A stretch of DNA of 64,000 nt. Origin: Ampullaceana balthica (Eukaryota > Mollusca > Gastropoda > Lymnaeidae). The notes below the pieces were generated by a model. It did not search any database, was not told where the DNA came from, and was given only the letters and a program-made list of their open reading frames with translations. The stretch is taken from contig CALYLW010000547.1 of assembly GCA_944989445.1 (NCBI GenBank), positions 124,001-188,000 of the forward strand, in the 5' to 3' direction. This document shows positions 22,001 to 31,000 of this stretch, piece after piece. Within the stretch, counting starts at the first letter, position 1, and each line of letters begins with the position of its first letter. The translations under genes were made by a program, and so were the position numbers.

Positions 22001-25000
22001 ACACCCCCACACACTCACACACGCACATGGCCACAAACCCACACACCAACACGATCACACACCGACACGACCACACACCCACATGACCACACACCCCTAT
22101 GACCACACACCAACATGGCCACACACCCACATGACCACACACTCAAATGGCCACACACACACATGGCCACACACCCACATGGCCTAAAACCCACATGACC
22201 ACACACCCACATGGCAACACACACACATGGCCACACACCCACATGGCCACACACCCACATGGCCACACACCGACATGGCCGCACACCCACATGACCATAC
22301 ACCCACACACCCACATGGCAACACACCCACATGATCACACACCCACATGGCCACACACCCACATGGCCACACACCGACATGGCCAAACACCCACATGGCC
22401 TAACACCCACATGGCCACACACCCACATGACCATACACCCACATGGCCACACACCCACATGGCGACACACCCACATGACCACACACCCACATGACCACAC
22501 ACCCACATGGAAACACATCCACATGGCCACACACCCACATGACCACACACCCACATTGCCACACACCCACATGGCCACACACTCACATACCGACATGGCC
22601 ACATACCGACATGGCCACACACCCACATGGTCACACACCCACACGACCACACACCCACATGGTCACACACCGACATGGCCACACTCACATGACAACACAC
22701 TTACATGGCCACACACCCACATGGTCACACACCCACATGACCACACACCCACATGGCCACACACCCACACGGCCACACACCGACATGGCCACACACCCAC
22801 ATGGCCAAACACCCACATGACCACACACCCACATGGCCACACACCCACATGACCATACACCCACATGGCCACACACCCACATGGCAACACACCCACATGA
22901 CCACACACCCACATGACCACACACCCACATGGCCACACACCCACATGGCCACACACTCACATACCGACATGGCCACACACCCACATGACCATACACCCAC
23001 ATGGCCACACACCCACACTGCCACACACCCACATTACCACACACCCACATGACCACACACCCACATGACCACACACCCGCATGACTAACTAACACAGCCA
23101 AGACTTGTCGACTAAGTTCATAATTTTAAAAGACAAACAAACTGTTGCCATGGCTGGAGAGACCAATCGTCGAGTGCTAACATCAAAAACTGCTATAATA
23201 TAAGTATCAGTAGAAAAATATAACGTCTGTCGTAGACGGAAAGATTCCATACCAATTTACACCAAGGACACATTCTCTCCCTTGTACTTTCTATGCCTCA
23301 GACAAAGTATGGACCCCAAGGACACATTCTCTCCCTTGTACTTTCTATACCTCAGACAAAATATTGACAAAAAGGCACATTCTCTCCCTTGTATGTTCTA
23401 TGAGACAGACAAAGTTTGGACACCAAAGAGTTCAAAGACACATTCTCTCCCTTGTAATTTTTATGCCTCAGACAAAGTATGGACACCAAGGACATATTCT
23501 CTCCCTTGTATGTTCTATGACACAGACAACGTCTGAACGCCAAAGACACATTCTCTCCGTTGTATGTTCTATGACACAGACAAAGTCTGGACACCAAGGA
23601 CACGCCAGAGACATGCAGACTCTCATTTAAAGATCTGAGCTCAGTGTCCACCTGGAACTATCCTCTCGTCTTGGCCACCTGCCCCTACCCCCACCAGCTG
23701 GAGACACCACTCACCTGGGCCAGACGTCATCAAGAACAGCTTCATTCTAGACTGGACGGCAAGGTGAGTAGATTACGGTAAAAAAAATGTTTGACCCAAG
23801 GCAAGTTTATTTGCTGAGTTAAAGATATTCAGCATTTTGTTCCGCTTCATACTATTATGAAATATTGTATTAGTTTAGGTCTTATGATGACCAGCTTAGA
23901 AGATGGAAAGAATATTTCCCGGAAGTGCTAAACAGACCGACCCCTCTGAACCCACCCGTTTTGACCACAGGAGAAACACTGGACATAAATATGGAAGAGA
24001 TATCCAAAGAAGAAATATGGACGGCCATCAATCAAATGAAGACAGGGAAAGCAGCAGGTGTAGATAACATACCACCCGAGGTCCTAAAAGGAGGAGGAGC
24101 TGAAATCATCAACCAACTCCACAGTATCTTCAACAAAATTTGGTCAACTGAAAGCCCTCCGGCAGAATGGAAAAAGGGCTTACTGATTAAAATTCCAAAG
24201 TATGGGGATCTATCACAATGTGAGAAATGGCGAGGAATTACCCTACTATCAGTACCAAGCAAGGTCTTTAGCAGAACAATACTAAACAGAATAAAAGATG
24301 CCTGCGATGATCTCCTGAGAGAAGAACAAGCTGGGTTCAGAAAAGGAAGATCATGCATTGACCAAATAGCAACACTCCGGATAGTTATAGAACAATCTAT
24401 TGAATCGCAATCTGCACTTTATGCCACATTTCCGGGACTTTGAAAAAGCGTTTGATAGCATTAATAGAGAAATTATATGGTCACTAATGAGGCACTATGG
24501 AATATTAAACAAATAACAAACATCCAAAATCTGTACGAAAACTTCACCTGCAAAGTAGTACATAATGGTAGACTAACAGATGAATTCCATGTCACAACTG
24601 GAAGAATCCAGTGGAAACTAATGCAAAAACTTGGAAGATTTGGAGTTTGTGGATGACTTGGCCATTCTGTCCCACAGACTTTAAGACTTGCAAGACAAAA
24701 TCACAGCCTTCAGCGAGACTGGGAAAAGAGTAGGACTCAATATAAAAATTCAAAAATCAAATTTTTTTAAATAAACTTCCAACAAGATGGAGTCATACAA
24801 GTAGTAGTAGCAAACAGTAGCTTGAAGCAAGTAAACAACTTTGTATACCTTGGGAGTGTGGTCAGTGTATCAGGGGCAACAGATAAGGACATCGAACGAA
24901 GAATAAATTTGGCACGACAGGCTTTTGCCAATCTGCATACATGTCTGTTAAAACAAAAGTAAGGATCTTTACCACCAACGTTAAAACGGTCCTACTTTAT

Positions 25001-26106
25001 GGATCCAAAACATGGCGAACGACAGAGACAAAAAAAAATTGACTCCAGACCTTTGTTAACAGATGCCTCAGAAATATTCTGAAAATAAAATGGTTCGACA
25101 AGGTCGAAAACTCCAAGCTGTGGGAGAGGTGTGGACAAAAAACAGTAGAACAACAAATCATGGAAAGAAAGTGGAGATGGATTGGACACATCCTTAGGAA
25201 AGATAACAGCAGGGCCAAGCAGGTCTTAGATTGGAACCCTCAGGGCAAACGACGAGGAAGACCCAAGCGTAAATGGAGACGGAGCATGTTAGACGAGGCT
25301 GGAAGAACTGGGAAGAACTGGGAAGAGCTTGGAAGAATTGAAGCGACTGGCAAGGGACCGTGTAGAGTGGCGAGCTTTGACAGAGGCCCTATGTTCCACA
25401 AGGAACTCAAAGGACAAATGATGATGATGAAGACTTATGATTAAAAAAATTTTAAACTGGTTTCCCAAAGATGATGAGACTTTTCATCGTTTACTTGCAC
25501 CAGCTGTAAGACTGTTGCAAAGGGAAATATTGTAAGAGACATTGTATATTTCGTTACATTCTTTATAACAATTACAATTTCAAGTATTTAAGACCACTAT
25601 GACCTGATTCTCTTGTAGCAGGCTAACCCACTGAAAGAATACACATGTTGGAAACACTGGGCATTGTATTTTAATACAATTTGTATCTCACTATCAGCTT
25701 TTAATATTTGTATAGTACAATGTAATACTATATGTGGTACACCAGTTATTTGTGTGAATCTGCTCTGACGAAGATGAGATCTATTTAGGGGCAAAGTTCA
25801 ATTGTATCACTATTAATAATTGTTTAGTTTTAGTTTCAAAATGACATTTTCATTTAGTTTGTAATAACAAAATACCAGGTATTAAAAGTTTCATTTAACT
25901 TGGTTCTACCCATTGTGTGTGTCATTGTCTAGGACCCAGCAAAGGTGAATCAGCCAGTGTTTCCGTACTGCTGCAGGGGCCATGATTACGTGTGTAGTTC
26001 CGTCTACTGTAGGTCGCCACTACCACAGGCTGTGTACAACCCTGGTCCACTCAGTAAAGGGGATGCACTCATTAAATGGCACCTGGACGTCTACAAGGGC
26101 AAGTAA
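9966..26106 (+). CDS. Unrecognised 5-exon gene, 214-aa protein
   Basis: Spliced gene assembled by hand. Coding exons are 9966-10021, 11681-11806, 17471-17614, 23619-23763 and 25933-26106. Each boundary has AG/GT, and phases match at all four junctions (2/1, 2/1, 2/1, 0/0). The coding length is 645 nt, exactly 215 codons with the stop. The ATG at 9966 is chosen because the same frame carries a stop just upstream (9945-9947) with no acceptor AG between. The protein is soluble-looking, with no signal peptide or membrane segment, and is rich in Trp, Tyr, His, Pro and Cys. The last exon has a dense cysteine patch (PYCCRGHDYVCSSVYC). I do not recognise the family; a structural protein of sperm or cilia is only a guess from composition. 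Introns 1 to 3 are crowded with minisatellites and intron 4 holds an RTE-like LINE. A poly(A) signal follows at 26577. Confidence 0.82.
10257..10558. repeat. 12-bp minisatellite, about 25 copies (intron 1)
   Basis: Unit GGTGGTCACACA with GGTGATCATACA and GGTGGTCATACA variants in an irregular order. The period is divisible by three, so several frames stay open on both strands. It lies 235 bases after the exon 1 donor. Confidence 0.95.
10560..11680. other. Rest of intron 1, nothing recognised
   Basis: AT-rich sequence between the 12-bp array and exon 2; no repeats or coding pattern seen. Confidence 0.5.
11681..11806 (+). CDS. Unrecognised gene, coding exon 2
   Basis: Follows a pyrimidine-rich acceptor ending TTATTTAG. 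It gives one base to finish an Asp codon, then 41 codons beginning LYEKWLRRRLDYASIRETGH, then two bases. The donor is CAG/GTATAA. The only unspliced frame here starts one codon into the exon and reads on into the intron. Confidence 0.85.
12003..12276. mobile_element. Palindromic MITE with 60-bp inverted arms
   Basis: Left arm 12057-12116 (GTAGAATCTCGCATGAAAAA...) is repeated in reverse at 12217-12276 with few mismatches around a 100-base core. The outer left flank 12003-12056 is also shared, in reverse, with 56941-57060, so the family extends past the arms. Confidence 0.75.
12282..12481. repeat. 200-bp direct repeat, copy 1
   Basis: From GAGATTAAGCCTTAAATAAA to GTTGGAATAATTTA; copy 2 at 13955-14153 differs at only a handful of positions. 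Confidence 0.9.
12481..12860. repeat. 86-bp tandem repeat, 4.4 copies
   Basis: Units start TATTTGCTAG at 12481, 12567, 12653, 12739 and 12825, nearly identical. The minus strand of each unit has TGGCCTAGTCTCTGAG and GGTTCAAATCTC, resembling tRNA A and B boxes. Confidence 0.93.
12938..13002 (-). mobile_element. LINE-A tail fragment
   Basis: Reverse complement reads ATAAGCGTAGGGCGCAAAAA, TCTTCTGTATAG and AGAAGGAGCGTCTC, the family-A 3' end alone. Probably an extremely truncated insertion. Confidence 0.65.
13010..13950. other. Intron 2, AT-rich stretch, nothing recognised
   Basis: Contains short phrases of the 6755-7345 repeat (AAAATCGATCCAAAGTTTTG near 13140) and a poly-T run at 13921-13950. 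No gene pattern. Confidence 0.45.
13955..14153. repeat. 200-bp direct repeat, copy 2
   Basis: Near-identical to 12282-12481 and in the same orientation, 1.67 kb away in the same intron. Confidence 0.9.
14268..15257. repeat. 66-bp minisatellite, about 15 copies
   Basis: Unit contains GAATATATCCTGCATACCTG and TAGTTGGCCCGTTGATAGAT. Since 66 is divisible by three and the unit has few stops, it stays open in frames on both strands (for example PCTIVGPLIDWKNISCIP on +). Variants GGTGACAG / CATGACAG / GGTGACATTATG are ordered in blocks. Confidence 0.95.
15370..16733. repeat. 19-bp array grading into a 52-bp composite repeat
   Basis: 15370-15660 and 15690-15990: monomers of about 19 bp, GATGACACATGTCATAGTA. 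From about 16000: one monomer plus TGACATCTGAACTATTCAAT and GTTACGGTTG forms a 52-bp unit repeated about 13 times. Each monomer has ATGACA/TGTCAT inverted arms 2 bases apart. Confidence 0.95.
16876..17298. repeat. 17-bp GC-rich minisatellite, about 25 copies
   Basis: Unit CCCCCAGCAATGCCACA with CGATG, CTACA and other variants; strong C/G strand skew. Gives open frames in several phases on both strands that are not genes. Confidence 0.95.
17327..17455. repeat. 42-bp tandem repeat, 3 copies
   Basis: GTTAGTTTAA begins units at 17329, 17371 and 17413. It runs up to the pyrimidine tract of the exon 3 acceptor. Confidence 0.92.
17471..17614 (+). CDS. Unrecognised gene, coding exon 3
   Basis: Acceptor TTTCTTTCAG, donor GAG/GTTGGT. 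One base finishes a Ser codon, followed by 47 codons beginning ELREEIWNRHKYPHSKFF and ending APAGRT, then two bases. No stop occurs in this frame, and codon usage looks coding against the repeat-filled flanks. The 42-bp repeat array ends 15 bases before the exon. Confidence 0.88.
17656..17768 (+). mobile_element. GGGGCCGTCC-family MITE, 5' end fragment
   Basis: Begins GGGGCCGTCGATAAAGTACG then TCACGC and C-rich sequence, matching the element at 50495-50751. Lost after TTAAAGTACGTTACACTTTC. Lies 41 bases after the exon 3 donor. Confidence 0.7.
17945..18178. repeat. 26-bp minisatellite, 9 copies
   Basis: AACCATGGCTGACAGCCCAT plus TTAGAC, almost without variation (one G in the first copy). Confidence 0.96.
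18182..18595. other. Intron 3 spacer, nothing recognised
   Basis: Unique-looking sequence with CGGCGGAAGAATGGCGGAGA near 18237-18256, a YY1-like or initiator-like phrase without an attached reading frame. Confidence 0.4.
18600..19560. repeat. 35-bp minisatellite, about 27 copies
   Basis: Unit GTAGACTGTCTCTGGTGGCA then ATAGGGGAGTATAGG, with block-wise variants (GGGGGCAATAG, GGATATAGG, GGCACTAG). Confidence 0.95.
19919..21310. repeat. 29/30-bp minisatellite, about 47 copies
   Basis: Unit AGAGATTCACCTCTCAGAGT plus TTAGTTGGA or TTAGTTGGGA. The 29- and 30-base versions alternate in patches and shift the frame, so the reading frames are short and meaningless. Confidence 0.96.
21638..23085. repeat. 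16-bp minisatellite, about 90 copies
   Basis: Unit CCACATGGCCACACAC with GACCACAC, GGTCACAC and GGCAACAC variants; strongly C/A on + and G/T on -. Larger blocks repeat (for example 22560-22620 and 22950-23000 share CACTCACATACCGACATGGC), showing segmental duplication inside the array. Confidence 0.96.
23270..23607. repeat. About 54-bp tandem repeat, 6 copies, abutting exon 4
   Basis: CTCCCTTGTA recurs at 23277, 23331, 23384, 23447 and 23501, and a variant at 23555. Last unit ends GTCTGGACACCAAGGACAC, 11 bases before the exon 4 acceptor. Confidence 0.92.
23619..23763 (+). CDS. Unrecognised gene, coding exon 4
   Basis: One base finishes an Arg codon, then 48 codons beginning LSFKDLSSVSTWNYPLV and ending HSRLDGK, with a perfect GTGAGT donor. 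The acceptor used (ACATGCAG) is the one that keeps phase with exon 3. Its upstream side is purine-rich and lies directly against the last unit of a 54-bp minisatellite, so the 5' boundary is the least certain junction of the gene. Confidence 0.8.
23889..25433 (+). mobile_element. RTE-like LINE (family C), 5'-truncated, in intron 4
   Basis: Starts inside ORF2 (DQLRRWKEYFPEVLNR), then EEIWTAINQMKTGKAAGVDN, IPPEVLK, CEKWRGITLLSVPSKVFSR, EEQAGFRKGRSCIDQI, a frame break, DFEKAFDSINRE, FVDDLAIL (24643 onward), VNNFVYLGSVVSVSG, and the C-terminal MERKWRWIGHILRKDNSR with GRPKRKWRRSMLDEA. It ends in (ATG)n at 25419-25430, the 3' signature of RTE elements. CTTATGAT at 23881-23888 and 25434-25441 looks like the target duplication. 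Several frameshifts; dead. Confidence 0.88.
25933..26106 (+). CDS. Unrecognised gene, terminal coding exon 5
   Basis: Acceptor ATTGTCTAG, phase 0 as required. It encodes 57 residues and a TAA stop. The exon contains a Cys-rich stretch (PYCCRGHDYVCSSVYC) and ends WHLDVYKGK. It lies 500 bases past the RTE-like insertion in intron 4. Confidence 0.87.
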   Translation, partial: DPAKVNQPVFPYCCRGHDYVCSSVYCRSPLPQAVYNPGPLSKGDALIKWHLDVYKGK

Positions 26107-26433
26107 TGACCAACAATTAAGGTGCTGATAGTTCGGCTCTGGCACGGTGTCGAAGAGGCTGCAACACAGTTTTTGACACCACACCATAAATCATTTCAAG
26201 TTTGACCAATGATGTCCACTGCATGCCACATGCTCGATGACTAGGACTTGTGTAAATATAATTTTTTTAAACCTCATATGTTGAACTCTGTCATGTGGTA
26301 CAGCTTATGGAACTGTGTCCCACTCACACAGACATATCTGTTGGCAAAACAACTGTTAACTTTGACGTACATCTAAATCTAAGAGAAATTAATGTTTACA
26401 TCTATATTTTAAATCATCTAGACAAACTTGAAC

Positions 26434-26525
26434 ATTGGGACCAACACAAACATCGGGACCAACACAAACATCGGGACCAACACAAACATCGGGACCAACA
26501 CAAACATCGGGACCAACACAAACCT
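26434..26525. repeat. 18-bp tandem repeat, 5 copies
   Basis: GGGACCAACACAAACATC, in the presumed 3'UTR of the 5-exon gene. Confidence 0.93.
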
Positions 26526-26576
26526 TGATGACATGAAACCCTTGTTATTATTTGTGATAACATTGTAAATGATAAC

Positions 26577-26582
26577 AATAAA
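26577..26582 (+). promoter_or_regulatory. Candidate poly(A) signal for the 5-exon gene
   Basis: AATAAA, 471 bases after the TAA stop and just past the 18-bp repeat array that would lie in the 3'UTR. Confidence 0.55.
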
Positions 26583-26737
26583 AATTCTGGAAACATCTGA
26601 AGAAATATTTTAACTTACTGGATTTTACGTGTTGATATTAAATTTGTTTACCTTATTTTTCCATTTCTTTCCACAAAACAGAAAGTAACTGTGTATCAAA
26701 CAAACTAAAGTTATGACGACAATTTCTGTAACCATGC

Positions 26738-26972
26738 AGTAAACTAGCTGTAAACTAGCAGTAAACTAGCTGTAAACTAAACTAGCTGTAAACTAGCTGT
26801 AAACTAGCTGTAAACTAAACTAGCTGTAAACTAAACTAGCTTTAAACTAAACTAGCTGTAAACTAAACTAGCTGTAAACTAGCAGTAAACTTGCTGTAAA
26901 CTAAAATAGCTGTAAACTAGCAGTAAACTAGCAGTAAACTAGCTGTAAACTAGCTGTAAACTACACTTTCAA
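26738..26972. repeat. 11/16-bp CTAGCTGTAAA repeat
   Basis: About 19 copies of TAAACTAGCTG-type units in 11- and 16-bp spacings, between the two convergent genes. Confidence 0.92.
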
Positions 26973-27247
26973 CAGGTTTATGCAAAATTATCTATAGTTA
27001 CCAAACAAATATACAAAAAAAAGACTTAAAAGAGAATCATTTTCATTCACTTTATCTGAAAAGTTTTCTCATCTTTTTTCCCCATTATTATAAGAACATG
27101 TTGCTTATTTATTATGTGGTCATATTTACAAGTGTGAAGACATCTCCCTCTAAATGTTCTATACAATATCTATGCACTACATGATGTGTCCTCTAGTTTT
27201 AACCCTTCATTCAGACAACAATCAACAAGAAAAGTTCATGTACTCAG

Positions 27248-27560
27248 GTGCTGACGCCAGGTCTGTCAATGGTATTACATGACGCCAGGTCTGTCAATGG
27301 TATTACATGACGCCAGGTCTGTCAATGGTATTACATGACACCAGGTCTGACAGTGGTATTACATGACACCAGGTCTGACAATGGTATGACATGACACCAG
27401 GTCTGACAATGGTATTACATGACACCAGGTCTGACAATGGTATTACATGACGCCAGGTCTGACAATGGTATTACATGACGCCAGGTCTGACAATGGTATT
27501 ACATGACGCCAGGTCTGTCAATGGTATTACATGACGCCAGGTCTGTCAATGGTATTACAA
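27248..27560. repeat. 28-bp minisatellite, 11 copies
   Basis: Unit ACATGACGCCAGGTCTGTCA plus ATGGTATT, with GACACC and CTGACAATGG variants in a central block. Ends 19 bases before the PPAN poly(A) signal. Confidence 0.95.
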
Positions 27561-27578
27561 TCTGTTACAGCATCATCA

Positions 27579-27584
27579 TTTATT
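27579..27584 (-). promoter_or_regulatory. Candidate PPAN poly(A) signal
   Basis: AATAAA on the minus strand, 142 bases past the PPAN stop. It sits at the edge of the 28-bp array that lies between the two convergent genes. Confidence 0.5.
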
Positions 27585-27725
27585 GGCACAGATCAGTGAT
27601 GAAGACAAAGTTAAAATGTTTCCCTGTGTTTCCCACATGACAAGTTACATACATTGAATGTAGTCAAATAGTTTATGTGACGAGTTCTTTAATCTCATGT
27701 CTCATAAACCACAAAACTTTCTGTC

Positions 27726-28081
27726 CTATCTTCTTTGATTACTTTTAGGTCTGAACATTGGTTTTTTAACTTTGTTGTGAACTGTGTTAAACTTTGCCTT
27801 TTTCTTTCCATCCCTGTTTCCCAATTTTTTGCCTCCCCTTGAGTTGCCACCAAACTTGATAGAAAATTTGCTTCTTTTATTCTTCTCCTCATTATTTCTG
27901 TCTTGGTTCCTCTTGCTTGGCCCAGAGCCTCTGTTTTTGTCTTGGTTCCTCTTGCTTGGCCCAGGGCCACTGTTTCTGTCTTGTCTCTTGAGTTTAGTCT
28001 TGTCTTGTCTTTGGCGTTTGGGGCTTGGACCGGATGTCTCTTGTTTTGTGGCTTTACGTTTTCTAGTCTTAGAGAACATCT
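27726..28081 (-). CDS. PPAN: PPAN terminal exon i
   Basis: 356 nt from acceptor CATCCCCAG to the stop at 27726-27728. Encodes a tail of 117 residues rich in Lys, Arg, Asn and Gly (starts MFSKTRKRKATKQ, ends MFRPKSNQRR), with two copies of a GPSKRNQDKN-like repeat. The 23-bp intronic array ends about 40 bases from the acceptor. Confidence 0.94.
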
Positions 28082-31000
28082 CTGGGGATGGCAACATTGC
28101 AAAGTCAACCACATCAGACAACAAATTATGACAACAATCACAACAAATTATGACAACAATCACAACAAATTATGACAACAATCACAACAAATTATGACAA
28201 CAATCACAACAAATTATGACAACAATCACAACAAATTATGACAACAATCACAAAAAATTATGACAACAATCACAACAAACTATGACAGCAATCACAACAA
28301 ATTATGACAATCACAACAAATTATGATACAACAAATTATCACAGATAAAAATTTTACTGATTAAAATTTTTTTTAACGATTAATCGACCCACCACTTATA
28401 AATGTACTGCAAGTCAAAAAGTAAAATATTTCAGCCGATAAATATAAACTAATTACCAGACGATTACACAAACATTTTGGTTTTAAACTATTGGCTGTCG
28501 TGAATGTTCAAAATGTTGATAAAGGTCATTGTGACCATTGAGAGAAATCGTTTGCCTACCATGCAATGTTCCCTCTAAGTCTAAGCTTCGTTGGTCCGTG
28601 TGCAAAGTTTTTAAAAAACTCGTGTGCAAAGTTGCACAACGTCCATTTTTGTGCAATATTTAACAAAATTTGCTGCACGGTGATTCTAAACTCCTGCGTG
28701 GCGTCTTGTCAAACATCTGCGCAGCCGCGCTGCTTAAAGGGAACATTGCTACCATGGTTCTAACATTTCGCTTACATATCACCTGCATACCAAACATCCA
28801 CTACAGTATCAGAAACTTCAGTTGAAGGCAATCTAAAGCTATGTGACAATTGTTCAGCTCGGCTGGTTGTATTGTCAATAAGACCCGCTCATCACTTGAA
28901 CTAAATAATGTCAATACACTCGTCTGTTTGCGTTGTTGGTTATAAGAAGTCATATGAAGCAGTGGTTCGCAACCATTTGGGGTTCAAGAACCACTTGAAA
29001 AATTTGTGTCTTAACCACGGACCACTACTGCAAATTTAACTAATGCATTTCTGGAAATTTATATATACCGTATATACTCGTTCCCAAGCCGACCTTTTTT
29101 GGACAAAATCTAGGGGGAAAAGTGTGTCGGCTTATGAGCGGGTTATAGGTGATTTCTGCATGGATATTGAATATCTGTGTTGTTATTGTAGATTATCAAT
29201 GTCCTTTTCTACATTCTACAAGATTCGACTGCTCTATCAGAAGCTATAATATATTATTAAAAATCAGCACTTACCTTATTTAATCATTTTATTTATTTTT
29301 GTGAACGTTTTAATAAATAGTTTTACAAATTTTGATTCAACCACAGATTTTAATGTACGCGCTGTCATCACTGTTTTACAAATAATTTTTTTTTAAATAC
29401 CTGTAACTCTTGCTTAACAAAGAGCAGAAAGACAAAGATAGGCAGTACAAAGTAAACAATCATAATGACCGATTTAGCTTGTAGTTAAAAAAAAAGTACC
29501 ATTTTTTTAAAGCTGTCCTATTATTTTTGGGGGGTCGGCTTGCGATCAGGATATACACTTTTAATACTTTTCCCTTCCAAAAGTGGGGGGGGTCAGCTTA
29601 TGAACGAACGGGCTATAGAACGAGTATATACAGTAATTATTCTTTATTTATCTAGTTAACAGTATACATGTTAGGTCAGTAAGTAAAACTGTACTAGATG
29701 CTACAATTGGCGTGCTCCCAAAATATTGAATGGAGACATCTTGTAATGGCTTTCTTTTGTAATGAAAAAATGTCACTTATACAAGTCTTATACTTATAGT
29801 CTTATTCAATTCAAATTGCTTACTTTAAAAAAAAGGTCATAAACAGTAGTTATTAGCAAGACTGCTATACTCTATTAGTTCGCTTAGTGTGAGCCTTGAG
29901 CTTACACATTTGAGCACAGCACATCGAAACGAGGTGTAATACTTGAAAGAATCCATCGTAGTTATTCATCTTAACCTTCAAGTCGGGAAAAATGTTTTGT
30001 CTTGATTGTAACCAATGCAGAAAATCCACTTACACAAAAATATGATATTGCAAAGAGTAAAAGTATTTTTTAAAGCTTTCTCAGACAGTTCTCAGTACTA
30101 CAAAATCTCATCACTTTCTGGTGTAACATATTCAAAGTAGTATCGCTGGTCAGTTCTATGAATTGGATTAATTTTGATGGTAGTTAATTTAATGAGTCAA
30201 TGTGTGCAAGAAACGGACTGGAAACACACTAAAAAATCCAAGCGTTCAAATCACCAAAGCAGAAGTTAAATTGATCTGCAGTGATTGAATATGGTCAGAA
30301 ATCAAATTTATCAACAGTTGTTTATTGATTTCAGCATTTTCTGGTTTCTCGGGGAATTGGTACAATTAAAATTGATCAATCATGTGAAAGTTCCCCAGAA
30401 ATAATCTAGTTTTACAAAGATCAAGCTTTTTTGTAAAAAGTAGACACTTTGTCACTGAGGGTAAATTAATGTTTCTGCTTTCCTTGCAGAGATGAATTAA
30501 GTTGATTAATTTCTTCAAAGATCTCAACCACATAAGCCAGAACACCAATCCATAAGCTAACATTCAAATGATCAACAAGCTTTGATTTTTTTTTCTCCAA
30601 GAAACACAGCATCACATAATTCAAATAGTCTGTTAAACACACCCCCCCTTCTTTGTTAACCAGTCTTTTTGGCCAGTGCAATTCATTTAGCCACCAAAAA
30701 TGATGCTCTTAACATTATGTTTTGAGTTTAACTTTTAGCTACAATGGAAATCATATGACGTCACACTAAATTCTAGAAGCTAAAAGTAAACTCAAAACAT
30801 CTTGTTTTCGGCGCAATGCTCTCGCAATCGAGCTATTAAAATTAATCAATATATTCAAAATGTGACAACATTAAATCTTTTTCTTGCTCTTCATTTAAAA
30901 AATTAAAATTTTATGACTTTCTCGCTGAACACCAGGCACATCTCCGCGGATCACTGTGATCCGCGGACCACAAGTTGAGAACCACTGATTAAAGAAGACA

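Noticed and set aside
21617..23101. Histidine/threonine-rich (+) and Cys/Val-rich (-) frames up to 211 codons
   Set aside because: Readings of the 16-bp array.
30366..30681. A small host gene
   Set aside because: Matches a hAT transposase segment within an element with inverted ends.
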